Below, in pieces: positions 1 to 5,244 of a DNA stretch of 5,244 nucleotides; position 1 is the first letter of the stretch; each line of letters starts with the position of its first letter. This DNA is from Streptosporangiaceae bacterium (lineage in GTDB: Bacteria; Actinomycetota; Actinomycetes; Streptosporangiales; Streptosporangiaceae). Both the position numbers and the translations under genes were made by a program. The notes under the pieces are model-generated. The model saw only the letters and a list, made by a program, of their open reading frames with translations, made no database searches and was not told the origin of the DNA. The stretch covers positions 1 through 5,244 of the forward strand of contig JASIGD010000146.1 of NCBI GenBank assembly GCA_030045295.1, read 5' to 3'.

Positions 1-152
1 GCTTCGTCCGGATGAGCGAGCATGTCGGTGCCCAGGTCCGCGTCGACGGTATCCACGAACGCCTGTACGAGCAGCAGCGGCATCGGAGCCGGCTTGGGCT
101 CAAGGTGGGAGGCCCACGAAGGCAGCGTCACGCCGTTCAGGCTAGCGGTCAT
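1..152 (-). CDS. ABATE/CGNR-type transcriptional regulator, N-terminal part (runs off the left edge)
   Basis: The reverse strand from ATG at 152 reads 50 codons plus two bases to the window edge. The stretch PMPLLLVQAFVDTVD, followed by TD.LA.P, resembles the start of the ABATE domain. In actinobacteria that domain is usually followed by a C-terminal CGNR zinc finger (putative stress-induced regulators), which would lie outside the window. A purine-rich GGAAGGGGAA ends 8 nt before this ATG and supports it as the start. The frame stays open upstream, with further in-frame starts at 176 (GTG), 203, 230 and 278, so a longer N-terminus cannot be excluded. It is transcribed away from the 330 gene, and the shared gap holds a tandem operator. 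By position this protein is the natural candidate to bind it. The family call comes from pattern recognition of a short N-terminus; the zinc finger was not seen. Confidence 0.75.
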   Translation of the reverse strand, partial: MTASLNGVTLPSWASHLEPKPAPMPLLLVQAFVDTVDADLGTDMLAHPDE

Positions 153-170
153 GATCGCGGTTCCCCTTCC

Positions 171-250
171 TGACACCGGCCCTACGTCGTCCCGCCCTGA
201 CATCGGCCCTACGTCGTCCCTTCCTGACATCGGCCGTACGTCGTCCCGCG
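171..250. repeat. Three GC-rich tandem repeats (27, 27 and 26 bp)
   Basis: Copies lie at 171-197, 198-224 and 225-250. Each begins TGACAY and shares the core TACGTCGTCCC. Copies 1 and 2 differ at three of 27 positions. A fourth TGAC at 251 begins the AT-rich operator, so the TGAC spacing continues at about 27 bp. The first two copies are an exact multiple of three. On the reverse strand they read in frame with the CGNR gene as a nine-residue unit, MSGRDDVGP, with GTG replacing ATG in the copy nearest the gene. They may be a regulatory spacer, an iterated binding site or an expanded N-terminus; the sequence does not decide. Confidence 0.9.
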
Positions 251-308
251 TGACCTGATAAATAACTTTACAGGTCATGCATGACCAGTATAATACTTTT
301 ATAGGTCA
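251..308. promoter_or_regulatory. Tandem dyad operator, 2 x TGACC-N17-GGTCA
   Basis: Two 27-bp elements lie at 251-277 and 282-308, separated by TGCA. Each has inverted ends TGACC and GGTCA around an AT-rich centre, and the two match at 20 of 27 positions. Their starts are 31 bp apart, close to three helical turns, so two bound dimers would sit on the same face of the DNA. The abutting inner ends create the perfect 14-bp palindrome GGTCATGCATGACC at 273-286. Element 1 covers the -35 box and element 2 covers the -10 box and the predicted transcription start of the 330 gene. That arrangement fits repression by occlusion. The binding protein is inferred, most simply the divergent CGNR regulator. 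Confidence 0.75.
267..294 (+). promoter_or_regulatory. Promoter of the 330 gene (housekeeping sigma type)
   Basis: TTTACA at 267-272 and a perfect TATAAT at 289-294 are 16 bp apart. Transcription would start near 301, leaving a leader of about 29 nt with GGAGG at 316-320, 9 nt before the ATG at 330. This match is unusually good for so GC-rich a genome. Both boxes lie within the dyad elements, so a strong promoter held down by a repressor is the likely logic. Confidence 0.8.
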
Positions 309-329
309 CTCGATCGGAGGTGGCACGCG

Positions 330-935
330 ATGCACGTCTTGCTTGAGGACGATCTGGGCCGCCTGACGCTCCGGCGGCTACGGCCCTGGCACAGGCTGCT
401 GGCCCGCTGCCTGGCCACGCGGCTCGACCGCGAGCTGGCCGCCGGTACCAGGCCGGAGGCAAACGCCAGCCTGGCCGCTCGTGCCGTGCGCCTGACGACC
501 GACGGATACCGCCGGGACCTGGCCGCGAGCTTGCTCCGGATACTGGCCGCGGCGGGCGAGCCCGCCGGGGTCGTACGGCCCCACCCGGCGGCCGCCGCTC
601 GGTCACGCTCATCCGGGGATCCGATCCCGGTCCGGCCCGGTGCGCGTGATCTGGCCGGAGCAGCTGACCGGCCGGTACTGGCGCCTGCCGCCCGCTCAGC
701 GCCGGGCGCGACCCGTACGCCGCGCGTCCCGCTCCGCCTGGCTCGGATCAGCCGGTCCGCTCCTCTGCTCGCCGAACTGGCCAGCCGCCTCGTCGAGCCC
801 GGTCCGGTCCCGGTGCAGGGTGTGGCGCTGGTGAGCCAGCTGCTGGCGGACGGGACGGGGCCGCTCTACCGCGAGGCCAGCCGCGACGCTCTGGACCGCC
901 TCGTCGAGCAGGCGACGCACGCGCTGGCCTCCTGA
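330..935 (+). CDS. Unrecognised 201-residue cytoplasmic protein
   Basis: The ATG follows GGAGG by 9 nt and lies downstream of a strong promoter, so the start is secure. No catalytic motif, signal peptide or membrane segment is visible. Residues 1-78 (MHVLLEDDLGRLTLRR...) look mainly helical and rich in Arg, Leu and Ala. Residues 80-130 are a low-complexity Pro/Ala/Arg linker. Residues 132-201 form a second helical block containing VSQLLADGTGPLY. It resembles, from memory, a family of actinomycete hypothetical proteins with no known function. GC at third positions drops in this frame over about 590-730, where other frames look more coding, so the linker may be a product of compensating frameshifts. 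By context it is probably the target of the divergent CGNR regulator; its role is unknown. Confidence 0.8.
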   Translation: MHVLLEDDLGRLTLRRLRPWHRLLARCLATRLDRELAAGTRPEANASLAARAVRLTTDGYRRDLAASLLRILAAAGEPAGVVRPHPAAAARSRSSGDPIPVRPGARDLAGAADRPVLAPAARSAPGATRTPRVPLRLARISRSAPLLAELASRLVEPGPVPVQGVALVSQLLADGTGPLYREASRDALDRLVEQATHALAS

Positions 936-1087
936 CCGGTCATAGCGCGGCTTCCGGCGGGACTGACGCCCGCGGCTGTACCACGGCAGCGTCCCCGGCC
1001 AGCGTTGCCTAGGCTGGGCGTCGGGACGTCATCGCCTGCGCGCCGGCCCGCGGTGCCGCCGGCGGGCTGGAACAGGAGGCAGGCGCG

Positions 1088-1711
1088 ATGCGGCAACGTG
1101 GTCACTGGGTCTTCGCCACCGCCTATGACCCGGCGACGCGCCCGCTGGAACGCGCGATCCTCGGCGAGCGCCGCGCCCGCCTGCTCACCGGCCTGGACGG
1201 TCATGTCCTGGATGTCGGCGCCGGGACCGGCGCCAACCTCCCGTACCTCCAAAAGGCCAGCCGTGTGGTCGTAGCCGAGCCCGACCCGGCGATGCGCAGG
1301 CGGCTGGCCTCCCGGCTGGCCGCGGCGGCCGTACCCACGGAGCTGACGAGCGACGCCGCGGAAAGGCTGCGGTACGCCGACGGCAGCTTCGATGCCGTCG
1401 TGTTCACGCTGGTGCTGTGCAGCGTGTCCAGCCCGGACCGGGCACTGGCCGAGGCCCGGCGGGTCTTGCGGCCCGCCGGGCGTCTGATCGTGCTTGAACA
1501 CGTCCGCGGCAGCGGCAGCCTGGCCCGGTGGCAGGACCGGTTCACGCCGGTATGGTCCCGGCTCAACGCGGGATGCCACCTCGCCCGCGATACCTTCGCG
1601 GCCATCGAACGCGCCGGATTCTCCTTCGAGCGGGCCGAGTACTCCGACCCGTTCCCGCGCTGGGTGCCGGCCCGGCCGATGCTGGAGGCGGTGGCCCGGC
1701 CGGGCGACTAG
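1088..1711 (+). CDS. Class I SAM-dependent methyltransferase
   Basis: This 207-residue protein has the Methyltransf_11 layout. Motif I, VLDVGAGTGANL, is at residues 40-51, and an acidic strand-2 end, VVAEPDP, is at 61-67. Motif II is around 101-111 (FDAVVFTLVLC). RRVLRPAGRLIVLEHVRG at 124-141 marks strand 5. The tail segment WQDRFTPVWSRLNAGCHLARDT is typical of the METTL7/phosphatidylethanolamine N-methyltransferase-like group, whose members act on small or lipid substrates. The substrate here is not evident. AGGAGG at 1074-1079 precedes the ATG by 8 nt. No clear promoter is visible in the 152-nt gap before it. The SDR gene begins 10 nt after its stop, so the two may work on the same compound; that is inference. 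Confidence 0.92.
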   Translation: MRQRGHWVFATAYDPATRPLERAILGERRARLLTGLDGHVLDVGAGTGANLPYLQKASRVVVAEPDPAMRRRLASRLAAAAVPTELTSDAAERLRYADGSFDAVVFTLVLCSVSSPDRALAEARRVLRPAGRLIVLEHVRGSGSLARWQDRFTPVWSRLNAGCHLARDTFAAIERAGFSFERAEYSDPFPRWVPARPMLEAVARPGD

Positions 1712-1714
1712 CGT
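1709..1714 (+). promoter_or_regulatory. Candidate -10 box for a leaderless SDR transcript
   Basis: TAGCGT fits TANNNT and lies 7 nt upstream of the SDR ATG, the spacing expected when transcription starts at the first base of the start codon. Its first three bases are the stop codon of the methyltransferase. No TTGAC-like -35 box is seen, which is common for such promoters. It gains weight because the ATG has only a run of six G directly against it, too close to serve as a normal ribosome-binding site. Confidence 0.35.
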
Positions 1715-1721
1715 TGGGGGG

Positions 1722-2738
1722 ATGGCCAAGCTCAGGGTCTTGTTCATCGGGGGCAGCGGAGTGATCAGCGCGGCGTGCTCGCGGCTGGCGGTGGAGGCCG
1801 GCATCGAGCTGTTCGTGCTGAACCGGGGGAAGACCGCCATCCGGCCGCTTCCCCCTGGGGCCACGCTCCTGCGAGCCGACATACGGGAACCGGCGTCCGT
1901 TCGGGAAGAAATTAAGGGTCTTGACTTTGACGCCGTCGCAGACTGGGTAGCGTTCACGCCCGACCAGGTTCGTAACGACATCGAGCTTTTCGCCGGCCGG
2001 ACCCGGCAGTACGTGTTCATCAGCTCCGCGTCGGCCTACCAGACGCCGCCCGCGCGGGTGCCGGTCACCGAATCCACGCCGCTGCGCAACCCGTTCTGGC
2101 GGTACTCCCGCGACAAGATCGCCTGCGAGGAACTGCTCACGTCGGCCTACCGGGAGCAGGGCTTCCCGGTCACCATCATCCGGCCGTCGCACACCTACGA
2201 CCAGACCGCGGTGCCTTTCGAGGGCGGATGGACGGTGCTCGGGCGGATGCTCGCGGGTCGGCCGGTTATCGTGCACGGCGACGGAACTTCGCTGTGGACG
2301 CTGACCCATCACGAGGACTTTGCCCGGGCGTTCGTGCCGCTGCTGGCGCACCCGCGGACCCTGGGTGAGGCGATCCACATCACCTCCGACGACGTGCTGA
2401 CGTGGAACCAGATCGCCGAAGCACTCGCCGCAGCGCTCGGGGTAACCGCGCGGCTGGTGCACGTGCCGTCGGACGCGATCGCGGCGGCGGACCCGGACTG
2501 GGGCGCCGGGCTGCTGGGCGACAAGGCGCACTCGATGGTGTTCGACAACGCCAAGCTGCGCAGCCTGGTACCGGGCTGGCGGGCGGTGATCCCGTTCGAG
2601 CGGGGCGCCCGCGAGATCGCGCACTGGCACCTTGCCGATCCGGCGCGGCAGGTCGCCGACGCTCGCCTCGACGCGGTGATGGACAAGCTCGCGGCGACCT
2701 GGAACCCGAACATCCCGCCGGCCGCGACGGTGCCCTAG
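1722..2738 (+). CDS. Extended SDR, NAD-dependent epimerase/dehydratase family
   Basis: From ATG 1722 the protein has 338 residues, normal for an extended short-chain dehydrogenase/reductase. The N-terminal Rossmann motif FIGGSGVIS at residues 8-16 (GGxGxxS rather than GxxGxxG) is typical of a bacterial and plastid epimerase-like subgroup. NRG at 34-36 closes strand 2. The catalytic set is visible: SSAS at 101-104 and Y128-SRD-K132. RPSHTYD at 154-160 and HGDGTSLWTLTHHEDFA at 185-201 are the usual downstream blocks. The frame is open 76 codons further upstream, but that extension overlaps the methyltransferase gene in another frame. The family start at MAKLRVLFIGGSG is clear. It probably oxidises, reduces or epimerises a sugar-like or small polyol substrate using NAD(P). 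The exact reaction cannot be told. Confidence 0.92.
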   Translation: MAKLRVLFIGGSGVISAACSRLAVEAGIELFVLNRGKTAIRPLPPGATLLRADIREPASVREEIKGLDFDAVADWVAFTPDQVRNDIELFAGRTRQYVFISSASAYQTPPARVPVTESTPLRNPFWRYSRDKIACEELLTSAYREQGFPVTIIRPSHTYDQTAVPFEGGWTVLGRMLAGRPVIVHGDGTSLWTLTHHEDFARAFVPLLAHPRTLGEAIHITSDDVLTWNQIAEALAAALGVTARLVHVPSDAIAAADPDWGAGLLGDKAHSMVFDNAKLRSLVPGWRAVIPFERGAREIAHWHLADPARQVADARLDAVMDKLAATWNPNIPPAATVP

Positions 2739-2755
2739 CCGTCCTCCGGCAGGAA

Positions 2756-2797
2756 CGTGGACATTAACCTTCGGAAATTACGGGGTAACTGTCCACG
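2756..2797. terminator. Hairpin between convergent genes
   Basis: CGTGGACA at 2756-2763 pairs perfectly with TGTCCACG at 2790-2797. The stem can extend inward as TTAaCC against GGgTAA with one bulged C. It begins 17 nt after the SDR stop and faces the convergent monooxygenase gene, so it may act in both directions. There is no U-tract, as is usual in actinomycetes. A role as an operator is possible but less likely here. Confidence 0.5.
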
Positions 2798-2921
2798 GTA
2801 CTCCCGAGCCCATCACTGCCGGGATCAGTGTGATTAGCGTTACGGGCTGGGCCGGGGCTGGGCCGGCGTCCGTCTGGTCGTGCACGTCGCGCAGGAACAG
2901 CCGGTCCGCCCAGAGCGCCAT
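2778..2921 (-). CDS. Possible 47-residue small protein overlapping the monooxygenase stop
   Basis: An ATG at 2921 shares a base with the TGA stop of the monooxygenase (TGATG), the arrangement used for translational coupling. The first 25 codons end in G or C in 24 cases, which is coding-like. After that the bias weakens. The product starts MALWADRLFLRDVHDQTDAG and ends at TAA 2780-2778, inside the hairpin. No family is recognised and the ribosome-binding site is poor. It could be a real small gene, a remnant of a longer gene, or chance. Confidence 0.25.
   Translation of the reverse strand: MALWADRLFLRDVHDQTDAGPAPAQPVTLITLIPAVMGSGVPWTVTP
2844..2865. repeat. 11-bp direct tandem duplication
   Basis: GGGCTGGGCCG occurs twice without a gap (2844-2854 and 2855-2865). 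It lies in the SDR-monooxygenase gap and within the possible small ORF. It is most likely slippage in a GC-rich tract. Confidence 0.7.
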
Positions 2922-3247
2922 CAGCCGGACGATCCGCCCGCCACCTCGAACGACCACAGCTCACTGCTGATGCCCACCGGGGGAGGCGCCTCGCCCCCGG
3001 CCCGATCCGCGGCGGAGCGGTGTCCGTGCCCGAACGCGGGCGAGCGCATCCACGCCTGGAACGCCTCGTCGTCCCGCCACCTGGTTACCACCAGCCAGGT
3101 GGTACGCCCGTCAGTGGGCTTGAGCAGCTCGAACCCCTCGAATCCGTCCTGGTTGTCCACCGCGCCCGCCCGCGCGGCGAACCTGCGGGCGAGCTCGTCG
3201 CCGCTGTCGGCGGGCACCGTAATCGCGTTGATCCTCACCACGGTCAT
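2921..3247 (-). CDS. Antibiotic-biosynthesis-type monooxygenase, MhuD-like
   Basis: The 108-residue product carries one ABM domain (ferredoxin-like fold, usually dimeric). From ATG 3247 it begins MTVVRINAI. This aligns without gaps to mycobacterial MhuD (recalled from memory), placing Asn7 and, in EAFQAW, Trp66 at the same numbers as the MhuD haem-pocket residues. A His pair follows in AFGHGHR (His74, His76), near the MhuD haem-ligand His75, but this stretch is two residues shorter. Other landmarks are GFEGFELLKP (35-44) and VVTRW (53-57). A haem-degrading or related oxygenase role is plausible but unproven. An in-frame ATG at 3259 would add four residues. The shorter start matches family numbering and has a CATGAT -10-like sequence 7 nt upstream. 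The gene diverges from the MOSC gene and converges with the SDR gene. Confidence 0.88.
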   Translation of the reverse strand: MTVVRINAITVPADSGDELARRFAARAGAVDNQDGFEGFELLKPTDGRTTWLVVTRWRDDEAFQAWMRSPAFGHGHRSAADRAGGEAPPPVGISSELWSFEVAGGSSG

Positions 3248-3352
3248 GCCCTCGATCATGCCAGCACCAGCGGGCTGCCGGTTCCGGCCGGGACGCGCTG
3301 AAGCGCCGTAACCCGTTGGCGCTTGCCGACGTCAACCCTGATGATGGATGGC

Positions 3353-3787
3353 ATGCATGTCGAGGCGATCAACATCGGCCCCAGCGACGCTCTGGCCCCG
3401 GTCAGCTCTGTCCGGGCGGTGGCCGGCCACGGCCTGGAGGGCGACCGTTACTTTTTCGCCGACGGGGCCGGCCCGGGGGAGGCGCTGACCCTGATCGAGG
3501 CCGAAGCGATCGAAGACGTCGGCCTCACCGGCCAGCAATCGCGCCGGCAGGTTGTCGTGCGCGGCGTGCGCGTCAACGACCTGGTCGGCAAGCGCTTCCG
3601 GCTCGGCGATGTGGAGTGCCTCGGAGTGGAGCTGTGCGAGCCGTGCCTGCACCTGCAGAAGCTCACCCGCCCCGGCATCATCAAGGATCTCATCCACCGC
3701 GGCGGTCTCCGGGCGGACATCTTGTCCGGAGGGACGATCTGCGTCGGCGATAAGGTGCTCGAGGATCTTCCTGCCGAACAAGCCTGA
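3353..3787 (+). CDS. MOSC-domain protein
   Basis: The 144-residue product (from ATG 3353) is a stand-alone MOSC domain, the fold found at the C-terminus of molybdenum-cofactor sulfurases and in mARC/YiiM-type proteins. It is generally linked to sulfur transfer or cofactor binding through a conserved Cys. The visible landmarks are VEAINIGP (3-10), GHGLEGDRY (25-33), LTLIEAEAIE (45-54), SRRQVVVRGV (63-72), a strong LCEPC (94-98, Cys95 and Cys98) and HRGGLRADIL (115-124). The start is uncertain. TTG 3323, ATG 3341, ATG 3344 and ATG 3353 are all in frame and none has a good ribosome-binding site. I chose 3353 because relatives usually begin a few residues before VEAI. It shares a short divergent region with the monooxygenase. 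Confidence 0.88.
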   Translation: MHVEAINIGPSDALAPVSSVRAVAGHGLEGDRYFFADGAGPGEALTLIEAEAIEDVGLTGQQSRRQVVVRGVRVNDLVGKRFRLGDVECLGVELCEPCLHLQKLTRPGIIKDLIHRGGLRADILSGGTICVGDKVLEDLPAEQA

Positions 3788-3848
3788 CCAGCCGTGGTCC
3801 GGCGGCCAGCAGCTTGGCTTCCAGTTGACCCGTGCCGAGGGAGCGCCA

Positions 3849-4631
3849 GTGAGCGATTATCCGGCGGTAATCACCGCGCTGAACCACGTCGAGCCGGTGC
3901 CGCGCCGCATCCGGGCGTTTCTCGGGGGCGAGAAGGTGCTGGACACCACCCGGGCGCTGTACGTCTGGGAGTGGCCCTATTACCCGCAGTAATACATCCC
4001 GCTGCCCGACGTGCGCCGCGACCTGCTGGACGCCGAGGGACACACCCAGCAGACCGGCCGCGGTGTGGTAGAGGTCCGGGGGCTGCGCGTCGGGCCGGTG
4101 CACCGCCCTCGTGCCGCCAAGCTCCTCGCCGAATCGCCTATCGCCGGGCTGAGCGGCACCGCCCGCTTCGACTGGGCCGCGATGGATGCCTGGTTCGAGG
4201 AGGACGAGCAGGTGTTCGTCCATCCGCGCAGCCCGTACGTCCGGGTCGACGCGCTGCGCTCGAACCGGCCGGTGCGGGTGGAGCTCGAGGGCGTCGTCCT
4301 GGCCGACGCGCGCTCGTCGGTGATGGTCTTCGAGACGGGTCTACCCACCCGCTACTACCTGAGCCGCACCGAGGTCGACTTCGGGCACCTGATTCCCGCC
4401 GAGACCGTGACCGCGTGCCCGTACAAGGGCACGACCAGCGGCTACTGGTCGGTCCGGGCGGGCGGCGCGGTACATAAGGACCTGGCCTGGGGTTATGACT
4501 TCCCGACCCGTCAGCTGCTGCCCATCGCCGGGATGATCGCCTTCTACAACGAGAAGGTCGACACCATCCTTGACGGCCAGCTGCTGGAACGCCCCGAGAC
4601 GCATTTCTTCCCGTCGGAGCCTCGGCCCTAA
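3849..4631 (+). pseudogene. DUF427 two-domain protein, interrupted by an in-frame TAA
   Basis: From GTG 3849, with GAGGGAG ending 5 nt upstream, the frame reads 47 codons to TAA at 3990-3992. It then continues in the same frame for 212 codons to TAA at 4629-4631. Both sides belong to the DUF427 family. The first domain has IRAFLGGEKVLDTTRALYVWEWPYYPQ split at the stop and resumes with YIPLPDV. The second domain is complete, with VFETGLPTRYYLSRTEVDF around 160-178, CPYKGTTSGYWSV at 190-202 and WGYDFP at 214-219. One substitution, such as TAC or TAT to TAA, explains the lesion, and no frameshift is needed. The downstream part keeps its codon bias, so decay is recent, or the stop is a sequencing error, or it is read through. 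Restart at GTG 4011 could yield the second domain alone. The function of DUF427 is not established. Confidence 0.85.
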
Positions 4632-4657
4632 CGGGCCAGGTCCAGCGGCCGTTATCC

Positions 4658-5244
4658 ATGTGGGTGCGAAGGCGCCAGCGGGCGCGAGTACGTCGTGCCG
4701 GGGATATCGCCCCCAATCATGACCGGCTGCGTCCGGTCGACCGGGCCGGGCGCCCGCCGGCTCGAAGGTTCATCAGCTGGACGGCGTTGGCGCTGATAAC
4801 GGTGGGTTCGGTCGGCTACCTTGGGTCGGCGCCGGCGCTGTCGGTTTTCGGCCTCGCCTCGGTCTTTTTCTACGTCCTGCCCGCATTGGTGTTTTTGCTG
4901 CCGGTGTCGCTGGTCGCCGCGGAGCTGTCGTCAGGCTGGCCCGGCGGCGTTTACAACTGGGTACGAGAAGGCATCTCCGCTCCGATGGGGCTGCTCGCGG
5001 TCTGGTGCCAGTTCGCCCAGACCGTCTTTTACTATCCGGCCTTGCTGGCCTTTGTCGCCGGCACGCTCGCCTACGTCATCGATCCGCGCCTCGCCAGTAA
5101 CGGTGTCTATAACGCCGCCGTCATCATCGTCCTGTTCTGGGGCGGCGTCCTGGTCTGCTCGCGCGGGGCGGCAGTCGTCGCCGAGCTGTCGTCCAGCGGG
5201 ACCATGATCGGGACGCTGATCCCGGCGGTCATCCTTGTCGCCCT
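4658..5244 (+). CDS. APC-superfamily amino acid permease, N-terminal part (runs off the right edge)
   Basis: From ATG 4658 the frame is open for 195 codons to the edge. Residues 39-57, 60-87, 110-141 and 153-167 are hydrophobic membrane segments. ELSSGWPGGVYNWVREGI (89-106) and PMGLLAVWCQFAQTVFYYP (109-127) match the glutamate/GABA antiporter (GadC-like) branch of the superfamily, so an inner-membrane amino acid exchanger or importer is likely. The substrate cannot be read from this part. The first 37 residues are unusually Arg-rich and there is no ribosome-binding site at 4658. An ATG at 4719 in another frame (MTGCVRSTGPGARRL) has better codon bias and would join the transporter frame if one base had been lost near 4763. 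The start is therefore doubtful. The gene begins 26 nt after the DUF427 stop, suggesting co-transcription. Confidence 0.85.
   Translation, partial: MWVRRRQRARVRRAGDIAPNHDRLRPVDRAGRPPARRFISWTALALITVGSVGYLGSAPALSVFGLASVFFYVLPALVFLLPVSLVAAELSSGWPGGVYNWVREGISAPMGLLAVWCQFAQTVFYYPALLAFVAGTLAYVIDPRLASNGVYNAAVIIVLFWGGVLVCSRGAAVVAELSSSGTMIGTLIPAVILVA

Noticed and set aside
22..258. Forward ORF with nine-residue repeats (PDIGPTSSL type)
   Set aside because: It is antisense to the CGNR start and runs through the tandem repeats towards the operator; the repeat pattern comes from the 27-bp DNA repeats.
957..973. GCGGG/CCCGC hairpin after the 330 gene
   Set aside because: Five-base stem with no U-tract; expected by chance at this GC content.
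1010..1015. TAGGCT as a -10 box for the methyltransferase
   Set aside because: Fits TANNNT, but has no -35 box at a workable distance and a 72-nt leader; too weak to list.
866..2020. Long reverse ORF of 384 codons opposite the methyltransferase and SDR
   Set aside because: Both forward genes have clear family motifs. The reverse ORF shows none and is a typical high-GC antisense open frame.
1563..2630. Reverse ORF of 355 codons opposite the SDR
   Set aside because: Arg/Gly/Pro-rich shadow of a confidently identified gene.
3077..3102. 8-bp inverted repeat CCACCTGG/CCAGGTGG
   Set aside because: It lies inside the monooxygenase coding sequence and follows from the codons for WLVVTRW; no regulatory context.
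3825..3830. TTGACC as a -35 box for the DUF427 gene
   Set aside because: No -10 box at 16-18 bp; that position falls on the GTG start itself.
4138..4716. Reverse ORF of 192 codons opposite the DUF427 gene
   Set aside because: Arg/Ser/Pro-rich composition with no motif; shadow of the DUF427 frame.

Overview
This is a high-GC window with the codon bias of an actinomycete: third codon positions are almost all G or C, and starts and stops vary. The gene families also fit an actinomycete: an ABATE/CGNR regulator, an MhuD-type monooxygenase, a MOSC protein, a DUF427 protein and a GadC-like permease. The genus cannot be fixed from the sequence. No tRNA, rRNA, CRISPR array, IS element or phage gene is visible.

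Layout. Positions 1-152 (-) hold the N-terminus of an ABATE/CGNR-type transcriptional regulator that runs off the left edge. It diverges from an unrecognised 201-residue protein at 330-935 (+). The gap between them is the most structured DNA in the window. It has three GC-rich tandem repeats of 27/27/26 bp (171-250), then two AT-rich 27-bp dyad elements (TGACC-N17-GGTCA, 31 bp apart, 251-308). The dyads sit over a near-consensus promoter (TTTACA, 16 bp, TATAAT) for the 330 gene. The simplest reading is a divergent regulator/target pair with a tandem operator.

Positions 1088-2738 (+) hold a SAM-dependent methyltransferase and, 10 nt later, an extended SDR (NAD-dependent epimerase/dehydratase) that may have its own leaderless start. 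A hairpin at 2756-2797 separates this pair from a convergent MhuD-like antibiotic-biosynthesis-type monooxygenase (2921-3247, -). A possible 47-residue ORF overlaps the end of the monooxygenase gene.

Positions 3353-5244 (+) carry a MOSC-domain protein, a two-domain DUF427 protein interrupted by an in-frame TAA at its 48th codon, and the first 195 codons of an APC-superfamily permease that runs off the right edge.

The genes do not form one recognisable pathway. They look like short metabolic and redox units beside a locally regulated divergent pair. Three places look damaged or mis-sequenced: the frame drift at about 590-730, the nonsense codon at 3990-3992, and the doubtful N-terminus of the permease. 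The best candidate for something undescribed is the tandem-dyad operator with its repeat array and the unknown protein it controls.
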